Below are positions 42,884-51,815 of a DNA stretch of 64,000 bases, piece after piece (the stretch's first letter is position 1; each line of letters starts with the position of its first letter). Made by a program: the position numbers and the translations under genes. The stretch comes from Lacrimispora sphenoides. Its GTDB lineage: Bacteria > Bacillota > Clostridia > Lachnospirales > Lachnospiraceae. Under the pieces are notes generated by a model, which made no database searches, had not been told where the DNA came from, and was given only the letters and a program-made list of their open reading frames with translations. The stretch is taken from positions 3,536,501 through 3,600,500 of the forward strand of contig NZ_FOIP01000001.1 of NCBI RefSeq assembly GCF_900105215.1, written 5' to 3'.

Positions 42884-43500
42884 TTCTTTTTAGGGGAATA
42901 TGCCATGCCCATGTAGGCATCGCCGGACCGCAGCTCATCAAGCATCTGGTCGATCCGCTTTCTGCGGGTTTCCAAACGCCTGGCCCTTGTGATCCAGCCG
43001 ATATAGTCATTTTTTTGATAGGGAGGACGGTCATTGTAGGCCTCTGTTAAGTCCTCCTTCTGAAGCTTTGCCATTACATCGTCTGGCATGGGATAGCGGG
43101 GGCGCAAGGTCTTTTCCTTTGTTTTCCCCGCTTTTTTCTCTTCCATAAGAACGGCCTGTTCGGCTGTCCGAAAGCGGACTATCCTTCCTATGAGTTCAAG
43201 GGGAAGGGGCTTATCATATGGAAACTGGACCGTGCCCTTTGAGTAATGGTATTCCTTCAGTTCTTCCTGAAAGGCAATGATTGCGGATGGGGTCGGATGA
43301 AATCCGACATGTTTTTTTCCCGCTGAGAAATGTACCAGATTGCCGTAATAGTCAAATGTGGCCATTCCCCAGCTGATTTTTTCCGTTGCTTCCGGTGCTG
43401 CTTCTTTTATGGTCTGGTACAGCTTTTCCAGAATGGGCTGTATTTCCATGCTTTGGGCTGCGATGTATTCACCAATGGTAGTTGAGAGCTTATGTTCCAT
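42862..43500 (-). CDS. DUF1801 / YdeI-OmpD-associated family protein
   Basis: 212 residues. The N-terminal half is a DUF1801 (YdhG-like) domain: MEIQPILEKLYQTIKEAAPEATEKISWGMATFDYYGNLVHFSAGKKHVGFHP, ending QFPYDKPLPLELIGRIVRFR near 128. The second half is a YdeI/OmdA-type tail, PMPDDVMAKLQKEDL and DYIGWITRARRLETRRKRIDQML. Proteins of this kind are linked to peptide tolerance in some Firmicutes, but function is unproven. It is monocistronic, transcribed toward the dlt-like operon but ending in its own terminator. Confidence 0.87.
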   Translation of the reverse strand: MEHKLSTTIGEYIAAQSMEIQPILEKLYQTIKEAAPEATEKISWGMATFDYYGNLVHFSAGKKHVGFHPTPSAIIAFQEELKEYHYSKGTVQFPYDKPLPLELIGRIVRFRTAEQAVLMEEKKAGKTKEKTLRPRYPMPDDVMAKLQKEDLTEAYNDRPPYQKNDYIGWITRARRLETRRKRIDQMLDELRSGDAYMGMAYSPKKNTKTGLS

Positions 43501-43672
43501 ATCATACCTCCTTATTCTGCACTTTGTTATATTTTACCATAAATGCCCTGTTTTAAAAGACTTCTCTATATTTAAAAAATAATACACATTTCCATTAATT
43601 TTACCTGAAACCAACACTGGTTATACGAAAATATCATAGAATATGGAAAGACTCTTATTTGGAGATTATAAA

Positions 43673-44245
43673 ATGGGTTATTACGACTACGAAGGCTACC
43701 AGCCATATTCTTATGGTTATATTCCGCCATATTGGAATACACCGGCAGCTACCCTGTCATTTCAACAGATGATGAATACTGATATTTTCACATATCCCCA
43801 GAATCTTGATGGTGCCCTTGAACTTATTCTGGAAGCACTATCGGGTGAAACAGAGGACAGGGTATTTTATATGTGGCTCATAAACCAGGCTTCCTCAGAA
43901 GAGGATAAGCAGATTATATCCGGTATCCGTGACAATGAAATAGGACATTATGCATTGTTCCGGCAAATTTATCAGGATTTAACCGGTGAGATGCCCCCAT
44001 CTGCGGAAGGAGAAGCTTTTGTGGAGCCAGAAAGCTATTGCGCTGGTTTATCAAGAGCCTTGTTAGGCGAGCAGAATGCAGTACAAAAATACCGTAAGAT
44101 CCTTTATGCCATGCAGTCACGTCTCCATATAAATATAATGGTTGAAATCATCACAGACGAAATCAGGCACGGAATTTTATATAGCTATCTCTATTCTAAA
44201 AATGGCTGCGGAAGCCAAAATCAGAATCAGACAAATAACGCCTAA
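43673..44245 (+). CDS. Ferritin-like domain protein with Tyr-rich N-terminus
   Basis: 190 residues from ATG 43673, nine bases after GGAG; the in-frame ATG at 43643 has no site. The N-terminus is unusually rich in tyrosine and proline (YYDYEGYQPYSYGYIPPYW). A ferritin-like four-helix bundle follows: ALELILEALSGETEDRVFYMWLINQA, IISGIRDNEIGHYALFRQIY with the E-x-x-H metal pair, LLGEQNAVQKYRKILYAM and EIITDEIRHGILYSYLY with a second E-x-x-H. This looks like a manganese or iron-binding protein, and the Tyr-rich head recalls spore coat proteins (inference). Confidence 0.82.
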   Translation: MGYYDYEGYQPYSYGYIPPYWNTPAATLSFQQMMNTDIFTYPQNLDGALELILEALSGETEDRVFYMWLINQASSEEDKQIISGIRDNEIGHYALFRQIYQDLTGEMPPSAEGEAFVEPESYCAGLSRALLGEQNAVQKYRKILYAMQSRLHINIMVEIITDEIRHGILYSYLYSKNGCGSQNQNQTNNA

Positions 44246-44258
44246 AATCATATTTACT

Positions 44259-44296
44259 AAGCAGCCGGATCCTATGAAATCCGGCTGCTTATTTCT
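44259..44296 (+). terminator. Intrinsic terminator after the ferritin-like gene
   Basis: AAGCAGCCGGAT (44259-44270) pairs with ATCCGGCTGCTT (about 44279-44290), followed by ATTTCTC. Confidence 0.85.
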
Positions 44297-44389
44297 CTGC
44301 CGCTTTATAAGATATTTCCCAGTGTGAAGGAACTCGTGATATGATAAGCATACCAGAGAAAGCAGCAAAAAACGAAAGGTGGAAAACAT

Positions 44390-45256
44390 ATGGCCATGAC
44401 GGAAAGCAATATTCAAAACTATGGTACCGGGATTATGAAAGAAGGTGAGGAATTAATACGTGAGATGAATGAGAGCGCTCCGGCTTATGGAGAAGCAGCG
44501 ATCTGGTGGCTAGGGCAGATGGGGTTTGCCGTAAAGCTTGCAGGCAGGACTTTTTATCTGGATGCGTTCTTATCCCAGCATCCAAACAGGAAGATACCGT
44601 CCCTTTTAAAGCCTGAGGAAGTGACCAATGCGGATTACTTCTTTGGCAGCCATGATCATACGGACCACATTGACAGGAAGGTCTGGCATCAGCTGTCAGT
44701 CAGCTCACCTAATGCCAGGTTCATAGTGCCAAAGCTGCTTATTCCTTCGCTTTCCAATGATCTGCATATAGACCCGGACCGGTTCATTGGCCTTGACGAT
44801 GGGATCACCCTGGAGCTTTTAGAGGGTATCCGCATAACAGGAATCGCTTCTGCCCATGAATTCCTTGACCAGGACCCGGCTACAGGTTCCTACCCCTATA
44901 TGGGCTGTGTTCTGGAAGGCGGCGGTTGCTCCCTGTATCATTCCGGCGACACCTGTGTTTATGAAGGAATGTATGGCAAGCTAAGGAGATTCGGGAAACT
45001 TGATGTGATGTTCCTTCCTATTAATGGGCGTGACGGCAGGAGATACAGAGAGAACATCATCGGCAACATGACGTATCAGGAAGCGGCGGATATGGCAGGT
45101 GCTTTTCGGCCCGGCCTGGTAGTTCCGGCGCATTATGAGATGTTTGCTAAAAACAGTGAGGATCCATTGCTGTTTGCGGATTATCTTGAAGCCAAATACC
45201 CTGGAATAAACCACTGGATCGGCAGGCATGGAGAGAAGATTCTGATTAAGCATTGA
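44390..45256 (+). CDS. MBL-fold hydrolase (UlaG-like)
   Basis: 288 residues. Metal ligands H88-D89-H90-x-D92-H93 (GSHDHTDHID), H in GIASAHEF near 159, D in YHSGDTC near 189, and H in VVPAHYEMF near 247 match the UlaG/L-ascorbate-6-phosphate lactonase branch. LGQMGFAVKLAGRTFYLDAFLS near the start is typical of that group. Substrate unknown, probably a lactone or cyclic phosphate. It is a single gene ending in a strong terminator. Confidence 0.88.
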   Translation: MAMTESNIQNYGTGIMKEGEELIREMNESAPAYGEAAIWWLGQMGFAVKLAGRTFYLDAFLSQHPNRKIPSLLKPEEVTNADYFFGSHDHTDHIDRKVWHQLSVSSPNARFIVPKLLIPSLSNDLHIDPDRFIGLDDGITLELLEGIRITGIASAHEFLDQDPATGSYPYMGCVLEGGGCSLYHSGDTCVYEGMYGKLRRFGKLDVMFLPINGRDGRRYRENIIGNMTYQEAADMAGAFRPGLVVPAHYEMFAKNSEDPLLFADYLEAKYPGINHWIGRHGEKILIKH

Positions 45257-45265
45257 GGACTGGAT

Positions 45266-45304
45266 AAAAGGCATCCCAAAGGCCATTGGGATGCCTTTTT
45301 CTAC
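45266..45304 (+). terminator. Intrinsic terminator after the UlaG-like gene
   Basis: AAAAGGCATCCCAA (45266-45279) pairs with TTGGGATGCCTTTTT (45286-45300). The rest of the 45257-45697 gap holds only AT-rich sequence and the ech promoter. Confidence 0.9.
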
Positions 45305-45547
45305 TAATTTAACGGTTTCTTCACACACCGGTTTTCTGCATGAAAGTTAAAATTTCGTTAAAAAAATGTGTGCTATTTTTGGAAGCCTGTTAAGAAGTTG
45401 TATATATTTTTGCAAAAACATATGGTTTATTCTTGTATTTCCCCCTTTTATTCTGATTTGTGGAGAGCTCTCACTTTCTTTTGAACTGGTTTTTTATACT
45501 GTGTTTTTTCGTGTAAAAACTGTGTAAATTGTACATAAAACAAAACA

Positions 45548-45575
45548 TTGACAACCACTTTTAGTGTGATATAAT
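45548..45575 (+). promoter_or_regulatory. Promoter of the ech-hyp operon
   Basis: TTGACA at 45548-45553 and TATAAT at 45570-45575 are 16 bases apart, both perfect consensus. Transcription starting near 45582 gives an untranslated leader of about 115 bases before echA, with no obvious terminator. Confidence 0.82.
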
Positions 45576-45697
45576 GAGCACGAATTAATCGATGATGCGG
45601 TAAAGAGGATACAGCTGGAGAATTTTGACGGTATCGTTGATTTTTTTTATTCTCAATTGTGACAGATATAATAAAACAAAAGTAAGGTGATGAGTGT

Positions 45698-47605
45698 ATG
45701 GGTGCGATTACAGTATTGATTTTATTTCCATTGGCTGCAGCGTTAGGAATCTTACTGGTCAAAAATGATGGGGTAAGAAATATGATTGTCAGGGTAGGAG
45801 CCGTAGGTACGGCTGTTTTGACACTGACAGTTGTAGGGTTATATTTTAAGAGCGGAATTGCTTTGTCCTTCCGTTTGGAAAAAGCAATTGAGGTTATCAT
45901 GGCAACTACAGAGACGGCAATCGCTGTGTATGTAATATCCATCGGAATCAGGTATAAAAAATATGTTATTTCGGTTTTGTCGTTTGTACAGACGGCTGCA
46001 ATGCTCTGTTTTGAATTTACGGTAAAGCATAATATTGAAGTTAAGCATGCCATGATTTTCGACAAACTTACGGCAATTATGGTACTGGTTATTGGACTGG
46101 TAGGGAGCCTGATTTGTATTTATGCCGTGGGATATATGAAGACTTACCATACCCACCACAAAGAATACAAAGAAAGGAAAAGCTTCTTTTTCGCAGTTCT
46201 ATTTTTATTCCTTTCTGCCATGTTTGGAATCGTATTGAGCAATGATCTTACATGGATGTATTTTTGCTGGGAGCTTACGACACTTTGCTCCTTCCTGCTG
46301 ATCGGTTATACAAAAACAACAGAAGCCAGAAACAATTCCTTCCGTGCCCTGGTGATTAATCTGGGCGGCGGAGTTGCTTTTGCAGCTGGGATCATTTTCA
46401 TCGGCATTTATTATAAAACCCTGGAATTGTCAGTGGTTACTTCCATGAAGCCGGAAGCGGCAATGATGATACCCGTATTTTTCCTGTCCCTGGCTGCACT
46501 GACCAAATCTGCCCAGCTTCCATTTTCCTCCTGGCTTCTCGGAGCAATGGTGGCACCTACTCCTTCTTCCGCTTTGCTGCATTCCGCAACCATGGTAAAA
46601 GCAGGAGTTTACTTAATCATCCGTCTTGCGCCACTGTTAGGATCGACTCCTGTTGGAAGAACCGTAACCTTTGTGGGAGGAATCACGTTTCTTGCCTGTT
46701 CCCTGATGGCTATTTCCCAAAGTGACGCCAAGAAGATTTTAGCTTATTCCACTTTGGCAAACTTAGGGCTCATCGTAATATGCGCCAGCATCGGAACCCA
46801 GGAATCCTTATGGGCTGCCATCCTGTTGATTATATTCCATGCAGTATCCAAATCCCTGCTTTTTATATCCGTTGGTTCCATCGAGCATCAGATCGGAAAC
46901 CGGGATGTGGAAAACATGGATGTACTCCTTGGAATTTCAAAAAAGCTCGCGCTCTATATGATGATCGGTATCGCCGGAATGTTTCTGGCCCCCTTTGGAA
47001 TGCTGATATCAAAATGGGTAGCCATGAAGGCGTTTATTGATTCCAATAATGTTATTACTGTTATTATTCTTGCCTACGGAAGCGCCGCCACATTGTTTTA
47101 CTGGACAAAATGGATGGGGAAACTGGTTTCAAGGGCCAATATGAGCCATCAGATTGAAAGCAAATTTCATCTTGATGAGGAGATTCCCATTACAATTCTT
47201 GCGGCAATGGTAGTGGTGTCCTGCTTTACCTTCCCGCTGGTATCAAAATATGCTCTGATTCCTTATCTGACGGAGGTATTTGGAAGGACGGCTTTGATCC
47301 CCATCGGAACGAATGATATTAAGCTGATGCTGTGTATGCTGAGTATGCTCATCCTTCTGCCCATCAGCTTTATTCCGATGTATAAGAATGATAAAAGAAG
47401 AAAAGTTCCGGTTTATATGGCAGGAGAAAACACCGGAGATAACGAAACATTCTATGGAGCCATGAATGAAAAACGAAAGATGGAACTGAGCAACTGGTAT
47501 ATGGAAGATTATTTTAGCCCCAAGAGATTAACTCTGTGGAGTGATGTCATAGCTGCCGCAATATTAGTTGGCGGAGTCATAATGATGATAGGAGGAATGG
47601 CGTAA
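45698..47605 (+). CDS. echA: Ech hydrogenase subunit A (NuoL-like antiporter subunit)
   Basis: 635 residues with about 16 membrane helices. The NuoL/MrpA-type proton-translocation motifs are MYFCWELTTLCSFLLIGY with the glutamate in helix 5, and TKSAQLPFSSWLLGAMVAPTPSSALLHSATMVKAGVYLI with the lysine and histidine. ILAYSTLANLGLI is the following helix. The extra C-terminal amphipathic stretch seen in NuoL is present near 560-610. In Ech complexes this subunit pumps protons during hydrogen evolution. It is the first gene of the operon, and echB starts two bases after its stop. Confidence 0.9.
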   Translation: MGAITVLILFPLAAALGILLVKNDGVRNMIVRVGAVGTAVLTLTVVGLYFKSGIALSFRLEKAIEVIMATTETAIAVYVISIGIRYKKYVISVLSFVQTAAMLCFEFTVKHNIEVKHAMIFDKLTAIMVLVIGLVGSLICIYAVGYMKTYHTHHKEYKERKSFFFAVLFLFLSAMFGIVLSNDLTWMYFCWELTTLCSFLLIGYTKTTEARNNSFRALVINLGGGVAFAAGIIFIGIYYKTLELSVVTSMKPEAAMMIPVFFLSLAALTKSAQLPFSSWLLGAMVAPTPSSALLHSATMVKAGVYLIIRLAPLLGSTPVGRTVTFVGGITFLACSLMAISQSDAKKILAYSTLANLGLIVICASIGTQESLWAAILLIIFHAVSKSLLFISVGSIEHQIGNRDVENMDVLLGISKKLALYMMIGIAGMFLAPFGMLISKWVAMKAFIDSNNVITVIILAYGSAATLFYWTKWMGKLVSRANMSHQIESKFHLDEEIPITILAAMVVVSCFTFPLVSKYALIPYLTEVFGRTALIPIGTNDIKLMLCMLSMLILLPISFIPMYKNDKRRKVPVYMAGENTGDNETFYGAMNEKRKMELSNWYMEDYFSPKRLTLWSDVIAAAILVGGVIMMIGGMA

Positions 47606-47606
47606 T

Positions 47607-48467
47607 ATGAATATTTTAATCATGATTGGGATCGCCGTGCTTGCTCCTGTTGCCGGAGGGCTGCTGACCGGAATTGACCGTATTATATCAGCCAGACTTC
47701 AGGGGAGACAGGGACCGCCCTTACTACAACCATTTTATGATGTGCTGAAGCTGTGTCAGAAGGAATCCATAGAGGTAAATTCCATGCACCGTTTCTTCGT
47801 GTATATCTCCCTTGCATTCGTGGTATTCACCACGGTGATCCTGCTTTCAGGGGGAGATATCCTGTTAGCTATATTTGCCCTGACTCTTGGTTCTGTATTT
47901 TTCGTATTAGGCGGCTATGCATCCAATTCTCCCTATAACACCATTGGTTCGGAAAGGGAATTGCTGCAGATCATGGCTTATGAGCCAATGGTACTGCTTA
48001 CCTGCGTTGGTCTTTACTATGCTGAGAACAGTTTTTTTGTAAGGGATATCGTAACGGCTCAAACGCCCTCGATCATCTATCTTCCGGGAGTGTTTGTTGG
48101 ACTTTTGTTTATCCTGACATTTAAGCTTAGAAAATCCCCCTTTGATTTAAGCATGTCCCATCATGGGCATCAGGAAATCGTAAAGGGTATTACCACTGAG
48201 TATTCCGGTAAGGATCTGGCTGTGATTGAGGTAACTCACTGGTATGAGGTGATTATTACTCTGGCTCTTGTGTATGTGTTTTTTGCAACGGCTGCGCCGA
48301 TGAGCCGTGTTTTTGCGGTCATCGTATGCCTGCTGGTTTATTTTCTTGAAATCATCATAGATAATGGAGCTGCCAGGGTGAAATGGCAGCAGGCTCTTAA
48401 ATCAGCGTGGATCGTAACCGGAATCATGGGTACGGTGAACCTGATCATCCTGTCATTTTTCAGATAA
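47607..48467 (+). CDS. echB: Ech hydrogenase subunit B (NuoH-like)
   Basis: 286 residues, eight membrane helices. It matches NuoH/HycD: GIDRIISARLQGRQGPPLLQPFYDVLKL (about 24-51), YEPMVLLTCVGLYYAEN with the conserved glutamate, and the LRKSPFDLSMSHHGHQEIVKG segment with EYSGKDLAVIEVTHWYE. It anchors the hydrophilic arm to the membrane. The start is one base after the echA stop. Confidence 0.92.
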   Translation: MNILIMIGIAVLAPVAGGLLTGIDRIISARLQGRQGPPLLQPFYDVLKLCQKESIEVNSMHRFFVYISLAFVVFTTVILLSGGDILLAIFALTLGSVFFVLGGYASNSPYNTIGSERELLQIMAYEPMVLLTCVGLYYAENSFFVRDIVTAQTPSIIYLPGVFVGLLFILTFKLRKSPFDLSMSHHGHQEIVKGITTEYSGKDLAVIEVTHWYEVIITLALVYVFFATAAPMSRVFAVIVCLLVYFLEIIIDNGAARVKWQQALKSAWIVTGIMGTVNLIILSFFR

Positions 48468-48514
48468 TTCCTGGCAGGTCATGAAAGCTGCCAAGAGGCG
48501 GAATGGAGGATATT

Positions 48515-48937
48515 ATGAGTGTTGTAAAAAAATCGCCATGGATTCTGCATTATGACGGAACCAGCTGCAACGGCTGTGACATAGAGGTACTGGCATGTCT
48601 TACACCTCTTTATGATGTGGAGCGTTTTGGAATCATCAATACAGGCAATCCGAAGCATGCGGATATTTTACTCATTACGGGCAGCGTAAATGAACAGAAT
48701 ATCCCAGTTGTAAAGCAGCTATATGAACAGATGCCTGATCCAAAGGCAGTGGTGGCTGTTGGAATCTGTGCCACCTCAGGAGGCATTTTTGCAGAGTGCT
48801 ATAACGTGGTCGGCGGAGTAGACAAGGTGATCCCGGTGGATGTTTACGTGCCGGGCTGTGCAGCTCGTCCGGAATCGATTATTGATGGCGTTGTGAAAGC
48901 GCTTGATATTCTGGAAGTAAAGAGAAAGAAGCATTGA
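48515..48937 (+). CDS. echC: Ech hydrogenase subunit C (small subunit, NuoB-like)
   Basis: 140 residues from ATG 48515; the upstream ATG at 48503 is itself part of the site ATGGAGGA. Four cysteines bind the proximal 4Fe-4S cluster: C18 and C21 in SCNGCDIE, then those in VGICATSGG and VPGCAARPES. It is the short NuoB-type small subunit with only one cluster, as in Ech and not in uptake hydrogenases. It passes electrons between EchF and the NiFe site in EchE. Confidence 0.92.
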   Translation: MSVVKKSPWILHYDGTSCNGCDIEVLACLTPLYDVERFGIINTGNPKHADILLITGSVNEQNIPVVKQLYEQMPDPKAVVAVGICATSGGIFAECYNVVGGVDKVIPVDVYVPGCAARPESIIDGVVKALDILEVKRKKH

Positions 48938-48955
48938 TTCATTAGGAGGCAAATT

Positions 48956-49297
48956 ATGGCTGAACAGATATTAAAGGAGATCTCTGCAAATGATCTGCTG
49001 GCGGAGACATTGAAAATAAAAAATGACGGTTACCGGCTTGTTGCTGTTACCTGTACCAATAAAGACGGCATGGAATTGACCTATTCCTATGATAAGGATC
49101 ATGATCTTATAAACCTGCGGATCTTAACCGATACAGAAACGGAACTGCCTAGTATCAGTATTATTTATCCGTATTCCTTTCTGTATGAAAATGAGATAAA
49201 GGAACTGTTCGGAGTAAAGATCACGGGTATAACGCCGGACTTTAACGATAACTTATATAAGATTCCGGTCAAAACACCGTTTCATATGAACGATTAG
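48956..49297 (+). CDS. echD: Ech hydrogenase subunit D (NuoC-like)
   Basis: 113 residues. It corresponds to the NuoC/30-kDa family in its short Ech form: GYRLVAVTCTNKDGMELTYSYDKDHDLINLRI, then ISIIYPYSFLYENEIKELFGVKITGI, the last part being the NuoC signature. It connects the small and large subunits. AGGAGG precedes the ATG by nine bases, 18 bases after echC. Confidence 0.9.
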   Translation: MAEQILKEISANDLLAETLKIKNDGYRLVAVTCTNKDGMELTYSYDKDHDLINLRILTDTETELPSISIIYPYSFLYENEIKELFGVKITGITPDFNDNLYKIPVKTPFHMND

Positions 49298-49333
49298 GTA
49301 TGATGCCATCTGGCGTCAGAATGGAGGCTACTT

Positions 49334-50413
49334 ATGGGAAACAGGACAATTGTTCCGTTTGGTCCTCAGCATCCGGTGCTTCCGGAACCGATCCATCTGG
49401 ATCTGGTTTTGGAGGATGAAAGGGTTATTGAGGCGATCCCCAGAATCGGATATATTCACAGAGGTCTGGAAAAACTGGTAGAAAAGAAGGATTATCAGCA
49501 GTATGTCTATGTTGCGGAGCGGATCTGCGGCATCTGTTCCTTTATGCATGGCATGGGATACTGTATGTCTATAGAGAGCATTATGGAGGTGGAAATTCCG
49601 GAGCGGGCAAAATTCCTGCGGACCATATGGGCAGAGCTATCCCGTCTGCACAGCCATCTTTTATGGCAGGGCCTTCTGGCAGATGCCTTTGGATTTGAAA
49701 GTCTGTTCATGCATTCATGGAAGTTAAGAGAGCAGGTTTTAGACATTTTTGAAGAGACTACCGGAGGCAGGGTCATATTTTCCGTATGCGATGTCGGCGG
49801 TGTGAAAAAGGATATCTCTTCTGAGACCTTAAACAAGATGAAAGAGGTCTTAACCGGCATGGAGAAGGAATTAAAGGAGGCTGCCGCCGTATTTTTAAAC
49901 GATTCCACCGTAAAACTCCGCACAAAAGGAGTTGGTGTACTGTCTAAGGAAGCAGCGTTCGAACTGGGAACCGTCGGTCCCATGGCAAGAGCCAGCGGGA
50001 TTGAAATGGATATAAGGTCTCAGGGATATGCGGCATATGGTCAACTGGATTTTAAGCCGATCACAGATCAGGGCGGGGACTGCTATGCAAGAACCAAAGT
50101 CCGGATCGGGGAACTGTTCCAGTCCATTGATCTTATCCGGCAGTGCATTGCCATCATACCCGATGGTGAGGTAAAAAGAAAGGTAACGGGAAATCCAAAG
50201 GGAGAGCATTTTACCCGTTTGGAGCAGCCGAGAGGAGAGGTGCTTTATTATACAAAGGCAAACGGAACAAAATTCTTAGACAGAGTCAGGGTCCGTACTC
50301 CTACCTTTGCCAATGTCCCGGCCTTGCTGGAGACTTTAAAGAACTGTTCTCTTGCCGATGTGCCGATTCTGATCCTTACCATTGATCCATGCATCAGCTG
50401 TACCGAGCGATGA
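49334..50413 (+). CDS. echE: Ech hydrogenase subunit E ([NiFe] large subunit, NuoD-like)
   Basis: 359 residues. Nickel-binding L1 is RICGICSFMHG with C65 and C68; L2 is DPCISCTER with C353 and C356. The protein ends right after L2 without the C-terminal peptide that a hydrogenase protease would remove, as in Ech and CooH. Other NuoD-type blocks are GPQHPVLPEPIHLDL, IPRIGYIHRGLEKL and ELSRLHSHLLWQGLLADAFGFESLFMH. It is the catalytic subunit for reversible proton reduction. Confidence 0.94.
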   Translation: MGNRTIVPFGPQHPVLPEPIHLDLVLEDERVIEAIPRIGYIHRGLEKLVEKKDYQQYVYVAERICGICSFMHGMGYCMSIESIMEVEIPERAKFLRTIWAELSRLHSHLLWQGLLADAFGFESLFMHSWKLREQVLDIFEETTGGRVIFSVCDVGGVKKDISSETLNKMKEVLTGMEKELKEAAAVFLNDSTVKLRTKGVGVLSKEAAFELGTVGPMARASGIEMDIRSQGYAAYGQLDFKPITDQGGDCYARTKVRIGELFQSIDLIRQCIAIIPDGEVKRKVTGNPKGEHFTRLEQPRGEVLYYTKANGTKFLDRVRVRTPTFANVPALLETLKNCSLADVPILILTIDPCISCTER

Positions 50414-50467
50414 TCGGCCCGGTTCATAGATATCATTGCTGGGAAGAACAGCGGAATTGAGGATAGT

Positions 50468-50833
50468 ATGTCTATATTAAGGATGTCAAAGACGCTTTTA
50501 AAAAACCTGTTACATGGTCCCTATACGGTTCCATATCCGGTTAAGCGAAAGGAAACATATGAACGCACCAGAGGAAAGATTGAGATATCGGTGGATGATT
50601 GTATATTCTGCGGGATGTGCGAAAGAAAGTGTCCCACAGGAGCCATTCAGACAGATAAATCGAAAGCTCTCTGGAGCATTGAGAGGCTTCAGTGTATTCA
50701 ATGCGGTTATTGCAGTGAAGTATGTCCGAAGAAATGTCTGAGGATGGAAAATCAATACACAGAGCCATCATACGGAAATGTAAGGGATGAATATGTGAAA
50801 TGCATGAATACCCAATCACCCAGCGAATCATAG
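50468..50833 (+). CDS. echF: Ech hydrogenase subunit F (2[4Fe-4S] ferredoxin, NuoI-like)
   Basis: 121 residues with two ferredoxin motifs: CIFCGMCERKCPTGAI and CIQCGYCSEVCPKKCL, both C-x2-C-x2-C-x3-C. An N-terminal RMSKTLLKNLLHGPYTVPYP segment docks on the membrane arm. It receives electrons from soluble ferredoxin. The gene overlaps hypA by 34 bases, linking structural and maturation genes. Confidence 0.92.
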   Translation: MSILRMSKTLLKNLLHGPYTVPYPVKRKETYERTRGKIEISVDDCIFCGMCERKCPTGAIQTDKSKALWSIERLQCIQCGYCSEVCPKKCLRMENQYTEPSYGNVRDEYVKCMNTQSPSES

Positions 50834-51138
50834 AAATTGCCGGAGAATATGCTGAAAAGCACCACGCAGAGGAAGTAAAGGTCATCAATCTGGTGGTGGG
50901 AGATACCTGCGGTTATGTGGCCAGTTCCATTGAACTTTATTTTGACATAATAGCGGAAGGAACTCCCTGTGAAAAAGCAAAGCTTCATATTAAAAGGGTA
51001 ACACCTGAGCTGAAATGCAGCACCTGCGGGATATTATTTGTCCGGAAGCCCTTCATCTTTGAATGTCCTTTTTGTAAAGGAGAAGGACGGCCCACAGATA
51101 TCGGACAGGAGTTTTATATTAAGTCGATTGAAGTTTAG
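50800..51138 (+). CDS. hypA: Hydrogenase nickel incorporation protein HypA
   Basis: 112 residues. The N-terminal MHEYPITQRIIEIAG has the nickel-binding MH start (H2, E3), here with Tyr in place of the usual Leu/Met. The zinc site is C-S-T-C and C-P-F-C. It delivers nickel to EchE with HypB. The start lies inside echF. Confidence 0.93.
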   Translation: MHEYPITQRIIEIAGEYAEKHHAEEVKVINLVVGDTCGYVASSIELYFDIIAEGTPCEKAKLHIKRVTPELKCSTCGILFVRKPFIFECPFCKGEGRPTDIGQEFYIKSIEV

Positions 51139-51152
51139 AAATGGAGGAAACG

Positions 51153-51815
51153 ATGTCTGAGAATAGGGAAATAGAAATCATGCAGTCGGTCTACGACAAG
51201 AATGACCAGGTTGCATCACAGATCAATGAATTATTAACAAATAACGGCATTTATGCCATCAATGTAATGGGAGCACCGGGAGCGGGAAAAACCACTTCCC
51301 TGATACAGATTATCAAACGCCTTACGGATGTGACCTCTTATGTCATCGAAGGAGATATTGAGGCGGACTTTGATACAAAAACCCTTCAGTCCCTTGGGGT
51401 AAAGGCCATTCAGATCAATACTGGCGGAGCCTGCCATCTGGATTCCCCCCTGATCGGAGCTGCGGTGGATGAACTGAAGATCAGCGATGGAATTCTGTTT
51501 ATTGAAAATATCGGCAATTTAGTGTGTCCTGCCGAATTCATGATCGGAGAACACGCAAAGATGCTGATTTCAACCGTTACAGAGGGCAGTGACAAGCCAT
51601 ATAAATATCCCCTGGCATTTGAAAAGGCCGATTTGATTTTGCTGAATAAATGTGATCTTCTGCCATATATTGATTTTGACGAGGACTTTTTTATGAAGGG
51701 AGTCCGGGCTTTGAATCAAACGGCTCCGGTGATCAAGGTATCTGGAAAGACAGAAGAAGGTTACGAAAAGGTAGTAGAATGGATTGTGGAAAAAACAAGG
51801 TCATTACAAAAATAA
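51153..51815 (+). CDS. hypB: Hydrogenase nickel incorporation GTPase HypB
   Basis: About 220 residues from ATG 51153 behind ATGGAGGAAACG; the ATG at 51141 is part of that site. The P-loop is GAPGAGKTT, then VIEGDIEADFDT, the metal-binding TGGACHLD with its Cys-His pair, and NKCDLLPY for guanine. The N-terminus lacks the His-rich nickel store and the CxxCGC motif, so it is the short form. GTP hydrolysis drives nickel insertion. Confidence 0.93.
   Translation: MSENREIEIMQSVYDKNDQVASQINELLTNNGIYAINVMGAPGAGKTTSLIQIIKRLTDVTSYVIEGDIEADFDTKTLQSLGVKAIQINTGGACHLDSPLIGAAVDELKISDGILFIENIGNLVCPAEFMIGEHAKMLISTVTEGSDKPYKYPLAFEKADLILLNKCDLLPYIDFDEDFFMKGVRALNQTAPVIKVSGKTEEGYEKVVEWIVEKTRSLQK

Noticed and set aside
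45448..46065. 205-codon minus-strand frame opposite echA and its promoter
   Set aside because: It covers the consensus ech promoter and the start of echA, has no ribosome-binding site and no recognisable motif.
49507..49983. 158-codon minus-strand frame opposite echE
   Set aside because: A mirror frame of the conserved large-subunit gene, with no similarity to a known family.
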